64,000 nucleotides of DNA, from contig NZ_VLLB01000002.1 in NCBI RefSeq assembly GCF_007830455.1, positions 434,001-498,000 of the forward strand. Reading direction: 5' to 3'. The position numbers and the translations under genes were made by a program. The notes under the pieces were generated by a model. It did no database searches, had not been told where the DNA came from, and saw only the letters and a list, made by a program, of their open reading frames with translations. Positions 42,474 through 51,591 of this stretch are shown one piece after another (position 1 is the stretch's first letter; the number at the start of each line of letters is the position of its first letter). The DNA comes from Pseudoduganella lurida (lineage in GTDB: Bacteria; Pseudomonadota; Gammaproteobacteria; Burkholderiales; Burkholderiaceae_D).

Positions 42474-44446
42474 CGGCCCAGCGCCTCGCGCAAGCCGCTG
42501 GCGCGCTGCGTCTTCTCCGCGATCGCCTCGCCCAGCACCGCCGCATTCGGCGACACCAGCGTGAAGAACTCGCGGGCCCGCGTGATCCCCGTGTAGACCA
42601 GCTCGCGCGCCAGCACGGCATTCGCCTGCGGCGGCAGCACCATCACCGTGTGCGTGAATTCGGAGCCCTGCGACTTGTGGACGGTCATCGCGAACGCCGT
42701 CTCCACATTGCGCAGCCGCGTGGCCAGCACGCTGCGCACCGCCTCGCCATCCGTGAACCACACGCGCAGCGAACCGGGGCGCGCCGGGTCCGGCAAGGTC
42801 AGGCCGATATCGCCGTTGTAGACACCCGTCGCGTAGTCGTTGCGCGTGACCATGACGGGACGGCCGACATACCACTCGCCGCGCCGGCGCAGCAGGCCCG
42901 CCCCTTCCAGCTTCTGCTCGATGGCCTCGTTCAGGCCCGCCACGCCCCATTCGCCCTCGCGCACGGCGCACAGCAGCCGGAAACGCTCGAAGCTGCGCAG
43001 CACGTCGCGCACCCAGGCCTCGTGGTCGCCGCCATGCGCCACGGTGGGTCCCTGCCGGATCAGCTCCAGGTAGTCGCGATAGCCGGCGGCCGTGCCCTCG
43101 CGGCCGCGCAGTGCCAGCGCCAGCACGTCGTTCGGCCGCGCCCCTTCGATCCAGTGCACCTGGCCCGTCGCATCCCCGCGCAGCACGGCGCGCGCACCGT
43201 CCGCATCGCCGGCATTCACGGCCAACGCCAGCGCGCCGATCGGCCCACCGAAGCGCCGGCTGCGGCGCAGCATCACCGTTCTCTGCGCCAGTGGGCCGCC
43301 ATCCCGTTCGCGGAAGGCGGCCGGAATCGCTTCGCCGGCCGCCGCCAGCACATACTCGGCACTGGCCGCATCGTAGTTGCCGCTCTCGGCACCGGCGCAC
43401 AGGTCGCCCAGCACGGCGCCCGCCTCGACGGAGGCCAGCTGGTCCTTGTCGCCCAGCAGGATCAGCCGCGCCTGCGGCGGCAGCGCCGCCAGCAGCGCGG
43501 CCATCATCTCCAGGTGCACCATCGACGCTTCGTCGACGATCAGCACGTCCACATCGAGCGGATTGCCGGCGTTGTAGGCAAACGCGCGCGTATCGGGCCG
43601 GGCGCCCAGCAGCGAGTGCAGGGTGCGCGCGCCGCCCATGCGGCCGGCCAGCGCCTTCAATGGCAGCGCGTCTTCCAGCCTTCCTGCCAGTTCATCGAGG
43701 GCCGTGTCGATCGACTGCTTCAGGCGCGCGGCGGCCTTGCCGGTGGGCGCGGCCAGCGCGATGCGCAGCTCGTGGGCCTGGTTGCCGGCCATCGCGAATA
43801 GCAGCGCCAGCAGCCGCGCCACCGTGTACGTCTTGCCGGTACCGGGACCGCCGGTGATGACGGCCAGCTGGCCGCGCAGCGCGGCGGCACAGGCGATCTT
43901 CTGCCAGTCCGGGCCGGTGTCCCCGTCCGCCGCCTTGCCACGTTTGTCCTGCGCGAACAGCCGATCGAGCCAGCCCCGTACCTCGGCCGTGTCGACGTCG
44001 TGCAATGCCGTCGCACGCGAACGCACGGACGCCGCCACCGTCGCCTCGTCGCGCCAGTAGCGGCGCAGGTACAGCCGTTCGCCATCGAGCACGAGCGGCT
44101 GGTTGAAATCCAGGTCGCCCACCGACCAGGCCTGCTCGCAGTCGTGCAGCGCGGCGCGCCAGCCTTTCACCTGTTTCGGCAATGGCCCGGCGGCACTGCG
44201 CAGCCGGCTCCACTCGCCATCCGTCCAGCCCAGCTGCGGCGACGGATCGCCCGCCAGGTCGGCCAGCACCAGGCAGCTGTGGCCCCTGCCCTCCAGCTCG
44301 GACAGCAGCACGCAGGCCACCAGTACTGGCGCCGGCGTGTCGCCCAGCGTGGCGATGAAGCGCGTAAAAGCCCCGGCCAGGCGGCGCAGCTTGCCGTCCG
44401 CCGTCAGCGTGTCGATCGCTGCGAACAGCGCGGTGTGGTCAGTCAT
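42470..44446 (-). CDS. recD: Exodeoxyribonuclease V alpha subunit RecD
   Basis: RecD is the 5'-3' helicase subunit of RecBCD, used in double-strand break repair. The 658-residue protein has Walker A GGPGTGKT (about residues 198-205), Walker B-type VDVLIVDEASMVHLEMM, and the superfamily 1 motifs LILLGDKDQLASVEAGAVLG and FAMTVHKSQGSEFTHTVMVL. It ends ELVYTGITRAREFFTLV. Its start overlaps the recB end by 8 bp; it is the last gene of recC-recB-recD. Confidence 0.96.
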   Translation of the reverse strand: MTDHTALFAAIDTLTADGKLRRLAGAFTRFIATLGDTPAPVLVACVLLSELEGRGHSCLVLADLAGDPSPQLGWTDGEWSRLRSAAGPLPKQVKGWRAALHDCEQAWSVGDLDFNQPLVLDGERLYLRRYWRDEATVAASVRSRATALHDVDTAEVRGWLDRLFAQDKRGKAADGDTGPDWQKIACAAALRGQLAVITGGPGTGKTYTVARLLALLFAMAGNQAHELRIALAAPTGKAAARLKQSIDTALDELAGRLEDALPLKALAGRMGGARTLHSLLGARPDTRAFAYNAGNPLDVDVLIVDEASMVHLEMMAALLAALPPQARLILLGDKDQLASVEAGAVLGDLCAGAESGNYDAASAEYVLAAAGEAIPAAFRERDGGPLAQRTVMLRRSRRFGGPIGALALAVNAGDADGARAVLRGDATGQVHWIEGARPNDVLALALRGREGTAAGYRDYLELIRQGPTVAHGGDHEAWVRDVLRSFERFRLLCAVREGEWGVAGLNEAIEQKLEGAGLLRRRGEWYVGRPVMVTRNDYATGVYNGDIGLTLPDPARPGSLRVWFTDGEAVRSVLATRLRNVETAFAMTVHKSQGSEFTHTVMVLPPQANAVLARELVYTGITRAREFFTLVSPNAAVLGEAIAEKTQRASGLREALGR

Positions 44447-47400
44447 CCGCTGCTCCTTCCGCGCTGCCGTCGCGCCGCAGCAGCTCGTCCAGTTCGTCGA
44501 GCAGCAGCGGATCGGGGGCGATCAAGTGGCAGCCCCGCGTGGTGGCGTTGCCGATCCCGCGCAGGAAGAAGAACACCGCGCCGCCCAGGTGCTCCTGCGG
44601 GTCGTAGGCCTCGCCCAGCCGGCTGGCCAGCAGGCGGTGCAGCGCCAGCAGGTAGATCGCGCCCTGCACGTCGTAGCGGTGCGCGGCCATGCCCTGCGCC
44701 AGCGCCTTCGCATGGTAGGCCGCATCGCCGCCGCCCAGCGTGTTCGATTTATAGTCCAGCACCCAGTAGCGGCCGCCCTGTTCGAACACCAGGTCCGAGA
44801 AGCCCTTCAGCATGCCGTGCAGCGCGCGCTGCGGCAGCGGCGGGCGCTGGATGCCACCGAGCAGATGGCGCCGGCACAGCGCATCGATGGCGCCGCTGGC
44901 CAGCCGCTCGCTGGGGAACCAGAACTCCATCTCCGGCAGCATGGCGCCGACGTGCTCCAGCGACGTGCCGAGCGGCGGCAGCGCCGTCGTCACGATGGCG
45001 CGCAGCCAGGTGATCGTGTCCTCCACGCGGTGCCCCCAGCCAGCCCGCTCGATGCGCCGGCCGATGCGTTCCTCGAAGTTCGCGTGGTGCACGCTGTCGA
45101 AGCCCTCCTGCGCCAGCCATTCGAGCTGTTCGTGCAGGAAGTTGCCCGGCACGGAGCCGCGCGGGAAGCGGTGCCACGGGCTCGCATCGGCGCCTTCCTC
45201 GATGTTTCTGCCCGGCGCATCGTCATCGCCTTCCAGCAGCGTCTCCTCCAGCGCATCGCGCGGCGCGGCCTGCGTGCCCCGCGCCAGCGAGGTAAAACTG
45301 CCCACCGACCAGTCGCGTTCGAAACGGGCATCGTACTGGCGCGTGTCCACCAGCGCCGGACGTTCCTCGACGCGGTTAAGCAGCGTCACGCCTTCAGGAT
45401 GCGAGACCGCCGCCACGCCGATGCCGCCGCAGTCGCCGGCCAGCTGCTGCCAGCGCTCGCCCAGTGCCTCCGCCGGCAGCGGTTCGCCGCCCGTCAGCAG
45501 GTAGCCCAGTGCCGATTCGTGCAGCAGGTTCTTGCCCTCCGTGCGGCCCGGCAGCGCGGCCACGCCCAGCCACAGGAAGTGGCGCGCACGGGTCAGGGCC
45601 ACGTACAGCAGGCGCAGGTCTTCGGCGATGCGCGCTTCCTCGACCGCTTCCTGCGCCTCGGCGGACAGGCCCATGTCGATGCGGCGCGTGCCTTCGCCAT
45701 CCGTGTATTCGAAGAAGCTGCGGTTGCGCCTGTCCACCTTGCGCGCCGTGACGGCGAACGGTAGATAGACCAGCGGATATTCCAGCCCTTTCGACTTGTG
45801 GACCGTGACGACCTTCACCAGCTCGGCATCCGACTCCAGCCGCAGCACCTGCTCGTCGCCGGCCGCGCCCTCGCCTTCCACCTGCTCGGCCATCCAGCGG
45901 ATCAGCGCCTGCTCGCCATCGAGCTGGCGGCTGGCCGACTGCAGCAGCTCGGCCAGGTGCAGCAGGTTCGTCAGGCGCCGCTCGCCGCCTCCCTCGGCCA
46001 GCAGTGCCGCCGGCAGGCCCAGCTCGTGGATGAAGCGGCGCAGCATCGCCAGCACGCCCTGGCGCTGCCAGATGGTGTGCAGGTTCTTCAGCTGCTCGAC
46101 GCGCTGCTCCCACGCCAGTTCGTCCGACGACAGCCGCGCCAGTTCGTGCAGCGGCAGGTTGGCCGTGCGGGTGGCAAAAGCAGCGCGCGCCAGACTGCCA
46201 TCGAGCGGGTTGGCCAGCGCGGACAGCCAGCGCAGCACGTCGCGCGCCTCGTCGCTGTCCAGCACCGAATCCTTGTCGGACAGGTAGACGCTGGGCACGC
46301 GCCGCTGCTGCAGGGCGCGGCGGATGGCCGTGGCCTCCTTGCGGTCGCGCACCAGGATGGCAATGTCGGCCGGCTTCAGGCGTTCCAGCCTGCCGTGCGT
46401 GAGAAAGCCCGTCTGCGGCGAGTTCAGCAGCCGCACGATGTGCTCGGCGCAGTGCTGGGCGAAGAAATCGCGGTACTCGTCCGCCTTCAGGGTGAGCACG
46501 TCGCTGCACGCCACGGAGAGGGCCTGCAGCTGGCCGTCGACGCCCACCAGCCGCTCTCCCCGGTCCTTCGCATCCACTGCATCGAACGGCAGCGGATTGG
46601 CTCCAGGCGTGCGGAAGCGGAAGGCGCCGCGCGCGAAGCCGGTACCGGCCGCCGCCCTCTCCGCGTGCAGGAACAGGCGGTTGACGGCATCGACCACCTC
46701 GCGCGTCGAGCGGTAGTTGGTGCCGAGCTGGAAGTGCCTTCCCTCCGTCGCGCGCCGCGCCGCCAGGTAGCTGTAAATGTCCGCGCCGCGGAAGCCGTAG
46801 ATCGACTGCTTCGGGTCGCCGATCAGGAACAGGCCGAGTGCCGGATCGTTCTCGCCCACGCGGTACAGCAGGTCGAAGATGCGGTACTGGCTGGGCGCCG
46901 TGTCCTGGAATTCGTCCACCAGCGCCACCGGATACTGTTCCGTGATGCGCTGGCGCAGCGCCGCGCCGTTCTCGCCTTCCAGCGCGTTCTGCAGGCGCAC
47001 CAGCATGTCCGCGAAACCGAACTGGCGGTCGCGCGCCTTCAGTTCCGCCATGCGCGCGGCGATGATGCCGGCCGCGTGGCGGTACAGGCGGTGCGCCAGC
47101 GGCTCGCAGGCATCCAGCGCCGTTTTCAGTGCTTCCAGTTCCGCGAATTCTGCGGGGATGGCGGGCTCGCTGCACGCTTCGGCGATGCCGGCCGGGACCA
47201 GCCGCTTCCAGCCGGAGGCCGACATGCCGGGATCGACGCGGGCCGGGTCCAGTGCCCAGCTGCGCAGGCTGGCGAACCAGCCGGTCAGGAAGCGCGCCTG
47301 CATCTTCTGGCCGTTCAGTGTCTTGGCCGCGCGCTGGCGCTCGATCCACAGTTCCATGCGCTCGATGCGCTCCGGCCAGCCGGCCTTCAGCGCCGCCAGC

Positions 47401-48086
47401 GTGGCCTCCCGTTCGCGCAGCGAGCGGCCGATCAGGGTGCCCAGCGGCTCGCTGCTGGTCCAGCTGTCGTCGGCCCGTTTCACCAGTTCGCGCAGGCCGG
47501 CCTTCAGGCGCGTCACGTCCGGCCAGCAGGCCTGCAGTTCGGCCAGCGCCGCCTCGCGCAGCGGATACACCTGCTGGCGCCAGTAGTCGTGCGCGGCATC
47601 CTCGAACAGCGCGCCTTCGTCCGTGATCAGTTCCTCGTCGAACAGGCTGCCGCTGTCGAACGCGTGCTCGCGCAGCATGCGCTGGCACCAGGCGTCGATG
47701 GTGAAGATGGCCGCTTCGTCCATCGTCTCGGCGGCCAGCAGCAGCCGGTGCGCGGCGCGCTGGCGCTCGCCTTCGTCGGGATAGCTGTCCAGCAGCGCGT
47801 CCAGATAGGCATCGACAGCATCGGTCTCGCCGCGGAAATAGGCGGCGGCGGCAACGAGGCGTTCGCGGATGCGGTTCGACAGCTCGCGCGTGGCGGCGCG
47901 GGTGAACGTCATCACGAGGATGTCGGCCGGCAGCAGGGGCCGCAGGTAGGCATCCGCATCGCCATGGCCCAGCACGAGGCGCAGGTACAGCGCGGCGATG
48001 GTCCAGGTCTTACCCGTGCCGGCGCTGGCCTCGATCAGGCGCGAGCCGTGCAGGGGGAAGGTCAGCGGGTCGAGCAGGCGGCTCAT
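44439..48086 (-). CDS. recB: Exodeoxyribonuclease V beta subunit RecB
   Basis: RecB is the 3'-5' helicase and nuclease subunit. The 1215-residue protein (start MSRLLDPLTFPLHG at 48086) has Walker A EASAGTGKTWTIAAL (about residues 19-33), VMTFTRAATRELSNRIRE, LVDEFQDTAPSQYRIFDLLY and VVTVHKSKGLEYPLVYLPFA. The C-terminal nuclease domain has the motif YWVLDYKSNTLGG. An upstream in-frame extension to 48365 only overlaps recC and is not needed. It overlaps recC by 4 bp and recD by 8 bp. Confidence 0.96.
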   Translation of the reverse strand: MSRLLDPLTFPLHGSRLIEASAGTGKTWTIAALYLRLVLGHGDADAYLRPLLPADILVMTFTRAATRELSNRIRERLVAAAAYFRGETDAVDAYLDALLDSYPDEGERQRAAHRLLLAAETMDEAAIFTIDAWCQRMLREHAFDSGSLFDEELITDEGALFEDAAHDYWRQQVYPLREAALAELQACWPDVTRLKAGLRELVKRADDSWTSSEPLGTLIGRSLREREATLAALKAGWPERIERMELWIERQRAAKTLNGQKMQARFLTGWFASLRSWALDPARVDPGMSASGWKRLVPAGIAEACSEPAIPAEFAELEALKTALDACEPLAHRLYRHAAGIIAARMAELKARDRQFGFADMLVRLQNALEGENGAALRQRITEQYPVALVDEFQDTAPSQYRIFDLLYRVGENDPALGLFLIGDPKQSIYGFRGADIYSYLAARRATEGRHFQLGTNYRSTREVVDAVNRLFLHAERAAAGTGFARGAFRFRTPGANPLPFDAVDAKDRGERLVGVDGQLQALSVACSDVLTLKADEYRDFFAQHCAEHIVRLLNSPQTGFLTHGRLERLKPADIAILVRDRKEATAIRRALQQRRVPSVYLSDKDSVLDSDEARDVLRWLSALANPLDGSLARAAFATRTANLPLHELARLSSDELAWEQRVEQLKNLHTIWQRQGVLAMLRRFIHELGLPAALLAEGGGERRLTNLLHLAELLQSASRQLDGEQALIRWMAEQVEGEGAAGDEQVLRLESDAELVKVVTVHKSKGLEYPLVYLPFAVTARKVDRRNRSFFEYTDGEGTRRIDMGLSAEAQEAVEEARIAEDLRLLYVALTRARHFLWLGVAALPGRTEGKNLLHESALGYLLTGGEPLPAEALGERWQQLAGDCGGIGVAAVSHPEGVTLLNRVEERPALVDTRQYDARFERDWSVGSFTSLARGTQAAPRDALEETLLEGDDDAPGRNIEEGADASPWHRFPRGSVPGNFLHEQLEWLAQEGFDSVHHANFEERIGRRIERAGWGHRVEDTITWLRAIVTTALPPLGTSLEHVGAMLPEMEFWFPSERLASGAIDALCRRHLLGGIQRPPLPQRALHGMLKGFSDLVFEQGGRYWVLDYKSNTLGGGDAAYHAKALAQGMAAHRYDVQGAIYLLALHRLLASRLGEAYDPQEHLGGAVFFFLRGIGNATTRGCHLIAPDPLLLDELDELLRRDGSAEGAADD

Positions 48087-51000
48087 GCGTCGCCCTCCGC
48101 GCCAGGGGGACCGTCGATCGGCTGCACTTCCACGGTGCCCAGCCAGTCGGCCAGCGGTCCGTACAGCGCGCGCGCAGTCGCCTCGAAGTCCGGCTGCGCG
48201 GCCAGGTCGCGGAATTCCGGCCACAGGCGGTAGAGGCACAGCTCGTCCTTCTCGCCGCGGCGATCGAAGCCGTGCTCGTAGGTCTCGCGCGGGTCGCCGC
48301 CGGCGATCAGCGCCAGCGCCGTCTTGCAGGCCACCGGCAGCGGACCGTCCATGCCGCGCCGCCACAGTCCGACGATGTTCTCCAGCGTGGCCTGGGCCGC
48401 CTGCCGGTCCAGCGGCGGCATCGACACGACGGCATCGCGCGCCACCAGCAGCCCGGTGACGGGTACGCCCTGCGCGGCCGCCGCCAGCTGCCGCAGCCAG
48501 GCATCAATCAGCTTGTCCCCGCGCGGCACGCCGGCCTTGTCGAGCACCTTGGACGACATCTGCGCCAGCCACACCTTCGCATTGCCGTCCGCACGCAGCT
48601 GGTCGATCCAGTCCTCCAGCCGGATGCCGGCCAGCAGCAGGTCGACCGGCAGCTTCGGTGCCGCTTCCGGATAGGCACCGCGCAGCGCCAGCCAGGCGCG
48701 CCGCACCGGCAGCAGCGCCTCGATCAGCTGCTGGCGCACGCGGTCGCCGATCAGGCCGATCGGCAGCACGCCTTCGCGCTGCAGCCGCGCGGCCCGTTCC
48801 ATCAGGCTGGCGCGCACATCGTCTTCCTCCAGCGCGCCATCGTCCTTGAGCAGTTCGTCTTCCAGGAAGTAGCGCTCCAGCGCATCGAGCGAGAACGGCT
48901 CCTCGTCCTCGCCCACCAGCGCCGACGGGGCAAAGCGCACGTTCAGGCGCTGCTGGAAAAAATACTTGACGGGCTGGCGCAGGAACGCCGCCAGGCCGGC
49001 CAGCTTCAGGCGGAAGCGCTCGTCCACCTCGTAGGGCGGCAATGCCAGTGCGCCTGCTGCGCCGTCCATCTGCGCGTGCGCCGAGCGCCATTCGCCGGCG
49101 TAGGTCAGCAATCCGCCCTGTTCGAAATAGCGGCGCGAGAACGGCTGCAGCGCGTGTTCGGTGGTGCGTTCATGCAGGTCCAGGTGCCAGCCCGCCTTCA
49201 GGTAGTCGAGCAGCTGCGCGACCAGCACGGAGGGCGGCTGCTCGCTGTTGTCGCGCGCGTTGCGGCCGCACCAGCTCACGTACAGCACGTCGCGCGCGGC
49301 CAGCACGGCTTCCAGCATCAGGTAGCGGTCGTCGTCGCGGCGCGAACGGTCGCCGGGACGCGCCATGCCGGGCAGCGCCAGCAGGTCGAAGTCGGCGCGG
49401 CTGGCGCGGCGCGGGAAGTCGCCGTCGTTCACGCCCAGCAGGCACACCATGCGGAACGGCACGGCGCGCATCGGCATCAAGGTGCAGAATGTCACGCCGC
49501 CGGAGACGAACTGGTGCTCCAGCGACGGCTCGTCCAGCGCGCCCAGCCACGCCTCGCGCAGCACGGACAGGGGCACCGCCTCGTCGAAGCCGGCGCCGTC
49601 GCAGGTCTCCAGCCAGGCGTTCAGGGTGTCGTTCAGCTGGTTCAGCGTGAGGCGGTCGTTTTCCTCGCGCGCGTCGAAGAAGGTCGCCAGCAGCGCGCGC
49701 GCCTGTTCGCCCCATTCGAACGGCGTGCGCGGCTGCGCCAGGCGTTCGCGCCAGGCCAGCAGCGCTTCCACCAGCTGTGCCAGCGAGCCGGCCAGCGCGG
49801 CATCCAGGCCGCCCACTTCCGCATACGGCTCGATGTCCCCGAACGAGGCGCCGGATGTGCCACCATCACCACTGGCGTAGCCGAGCAGCATGCGGCGGAT
49901 GCCGAAGATCCAGGCGTTCTGCTCGCCGGCCGGCGCCAGGCCCAGGCCGGCGCGGTGTTCGCGGTCCAGGCCCCAGCGCACGCCGGCGCCTTCGATCCAG
50001 CGGCCCAGGATGGCGAGATCGTCCTCCACGAGCCCGAAGCGGGTGGCCACGGCCGGCACGTCCAGCAGGTCGCGCACCTCGCTCTGCCGGCAGCGCTGCT
50101 GGGGCAGGCGCAGCAGCCATTCCAGCGCCACCAGCAGCGGATTGACGCTGCGGTCGTTCACGTCGCCGATCTCGAACGGGATCATGCGCGGGTCGCCCCG
50201 GCGGTACTGGCCGAACACGGCGTGGATGGCGGCCGTGAACACGTCGATGTCCGGCACCATGACGACGATGTCGCGCGGGCGCAGCGCGGGATCCTGCGCG
50301 AACCGTGCCAGCAGCTGGTCGTGCAGCACCTCCACTTCGCGCTGCACGCTGTGGGCGATATGGAACACGATCGAGCGGTCGTCCGCCTCCGGCACGGGGA
50401 AGGCGTGTTCGGACAGCGGCAGCATGTCGCGCACGGCGCCCTGCAGCTGCTGCAGCAGCGTCCCGCCTTCGTCGTCGCTGAACAGGTCCACGCGGAGGTG
50501 CTCCCCCTCTTCCCCGGCCGCCTCGTCGAATTCGTCCAGCATGCGGATGTAGTCGCGCCCCTGCCGCCCCCAGCTGGCCAGCAGCGGGTGGCTGTGCGCG
50601 TGCAGCGCCTCGAGCGGCACCTGCGCCAGGTCGATGCCCTTGCGCTGCGGCTGGCGGCGGCGCGCGGCGCGCAGCAGGTCGCGGCCGTCGATGATGTCGC
50701 CCCAGTAGAAGCGGCAGGGATTCGGCACGGCCACGATCACCTGCGTGAAGCGGGCCAGCGCGGCCAGCGCCTGCAGGGTCTGGTATGGCAAAGCGGAGAC
50801 ACCGAACAGCACCACGCGCCGTGGCAGCGGCACCACCGGGTCCGCACCGCCGGCCACGGCGGCGATGAATTCCGTGTGCACGCTGGCGCGGCCCAGCGCC
50901 CGCTCTTCCTGCGGCACGCTGGCGATCACGGCGCGCCACAGGGCGGCCTGCCAGCGCTGGCCCTCCGGCAGCGGGTAATGCACGCCGCGCGGGCAGCACA

Positions 51001-51487
51001 TCCGGTCGCGCCCGGCCGCCCAGTCGGCCAGCCAGTCGGCGCGGTACACCTGGTACTGGTCGAACAGGTCGGACAGGCGCTCGGCCAGCTGCAGCCGCCG
51101 TTCCGGGCAGCCGCCCTTGAGGAAGTGGCGCAGGGGCTCGAAGGCATCCTGCTCCAGCAGCGCCGGCAGGAGCCGCATCAGGCGCCAGGTAAGCGGGCCC
51201 TTGTCGAAGGCGGAGATGCGTGGCACGCGGTCGCGCCCCAGCATGTTGCGGTAGGCCTCCCACAGGAAGCGCGCCGGCAGCGCCACGCGGGTGGCGGCGC
51301 ACACGCCCGCCTCCTCGGCCAGCGCGATCTTGAGCCATTCGGCCACGCCGTTCGACTGCACCAGCAGGATGTCCGTCTCCAGCGGCGCCAGCGGGTGGGC
51401 CTGCAGCCACTGGAACACGGCGCCGCGCAGCTGTTCGAGCTGGTTGCCGTGCAGGATCAGAAGTCCGGGAGCGATGCCTGTTGCCAT
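48083..51487 (-). CDS. recC: Exodeoxyribonuclease V gamma subunit RecC
   Basis: RecC is the Chi-recognising scaffold of RecBCD. The 1134-residue protein begins with the RecC pattern LLILHGNQLEQLRGAVFQWL and has QSNGVAEWLKIALAEEAGVC (about residues 43-62). Further on it has GVSALPYQTLQALAALARFT and MRAVPFRMVCLLGVNDGDFP, both typical of RecC. It is the first gene of the leftward recC-recB-recD unit and overlaps recB at ATGA. Its promoter probably lies in the 104 bp at 51488-51591. Confidence 0.95.
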   Translation of the reverse strand: MATGIAPGLLILHGNQLEQLRGAVFQWLQAHPLAPLETDILLVQSNGVAEWLKIALAEEAGVCAATRVALPARFLWEAYRNMLGRDRVPRISAFDKGPLTWRLMRLLPALLEQDAFEPLRHFLKGGCPERRLQLAERLSDLFDQYQVYRADWLADWAAGRDRMCCPRGVHYPLPEGQRWQAALWRAVIASVPQEERALGRASVHTEFIAAVAGGADPVVPLPRRVVLFGVSALPYQTLQALAALARFTQVIVAVPNPCRFYWGDIIDGRDLLRAARRRQPQRKGIDLAQVPLEALHAHSHPLLASWGRQGRDYIRMLDEFDEAAGEEGEHLRVDLFSDDEGGTLLQQLQGAVRDMLPLSEHAFPVPEADDRSIVFHIAHSVQREVEVLHDQLLARFAQDPALRPRDIVVMVPDIDVFTAAIHAVFGQYRRGDPRMIPFEIGDVNDRSVNPLLVALEWLLRLPQQRCRQSEVRDLLDVPAVATRFGLVEDDLAILGRWIEGAGVRWGLDREHRAGLGLAPAGEQNAWIFGIRRMLLGYASGDGGTSGASFGDIEPYAEVGGLDAALAGSLAQLVEALLAWRERLAQPRTPFEWGEQARALLATFFDAREENDRLTLNQLNDTLNAWLETCDGAGFDEAVPLSVLREAWLGALDEPSLEHQFVSGGVTFCTLMPMRAVPFRMVCLLGVNDGDFPRRASRADFDLLALPGMARPGDRSRRDDDRYLMLEAVLAARDVLYVSWCGRNARDNSEQPPSVLVAQLLDYLKAGWHLDLHERTTEHALQPFSRRYFEQGGLLTYAGEWRSAHAQMDGAAGALALPPYEVDERFRLKLAGLAAFLRQPVKYFFQQRLNVRFAPSALVGEDEEPFSLDALERYFLEDELLKDDGALEEDDVRASLMERAARLQREGVLPIGLIGDRVRQQLIEALLPVRRAWLALRGAYPEAAPKLPVDLLLAGIRLEDWIDQLRADGNAKVWLAQMSSKVLDKAGVPRGDKLIDAWLRQLAAAAQGVPVTGLLVARDAVVSMPPLDRQAAQATLENIVGLWRRGMDGPLPVACKTALALIAGGDPRETYEHGFDRRGEKDELCLYRLWPEFRDLAAQPDFEATARALYGPLADWLGTVEVQPIDGPPGAEGDA

Positions 51488-51591
51488 GATGTGAGAGTGG
51501 AGACGATCCCGCTATTATCGCCCATTATTCTTCCATCCATCGCCCGTCCATCGCCCATCGGCCACGCCGGCGCGACGGCCCGCCGGACCGG

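Noticed and set aside
45798..48233. 811-codon rightward open frame opposite recB
   Set aside because: Antisense to conserved helicase motifs of recB; no ribosome site or recognisable domain.
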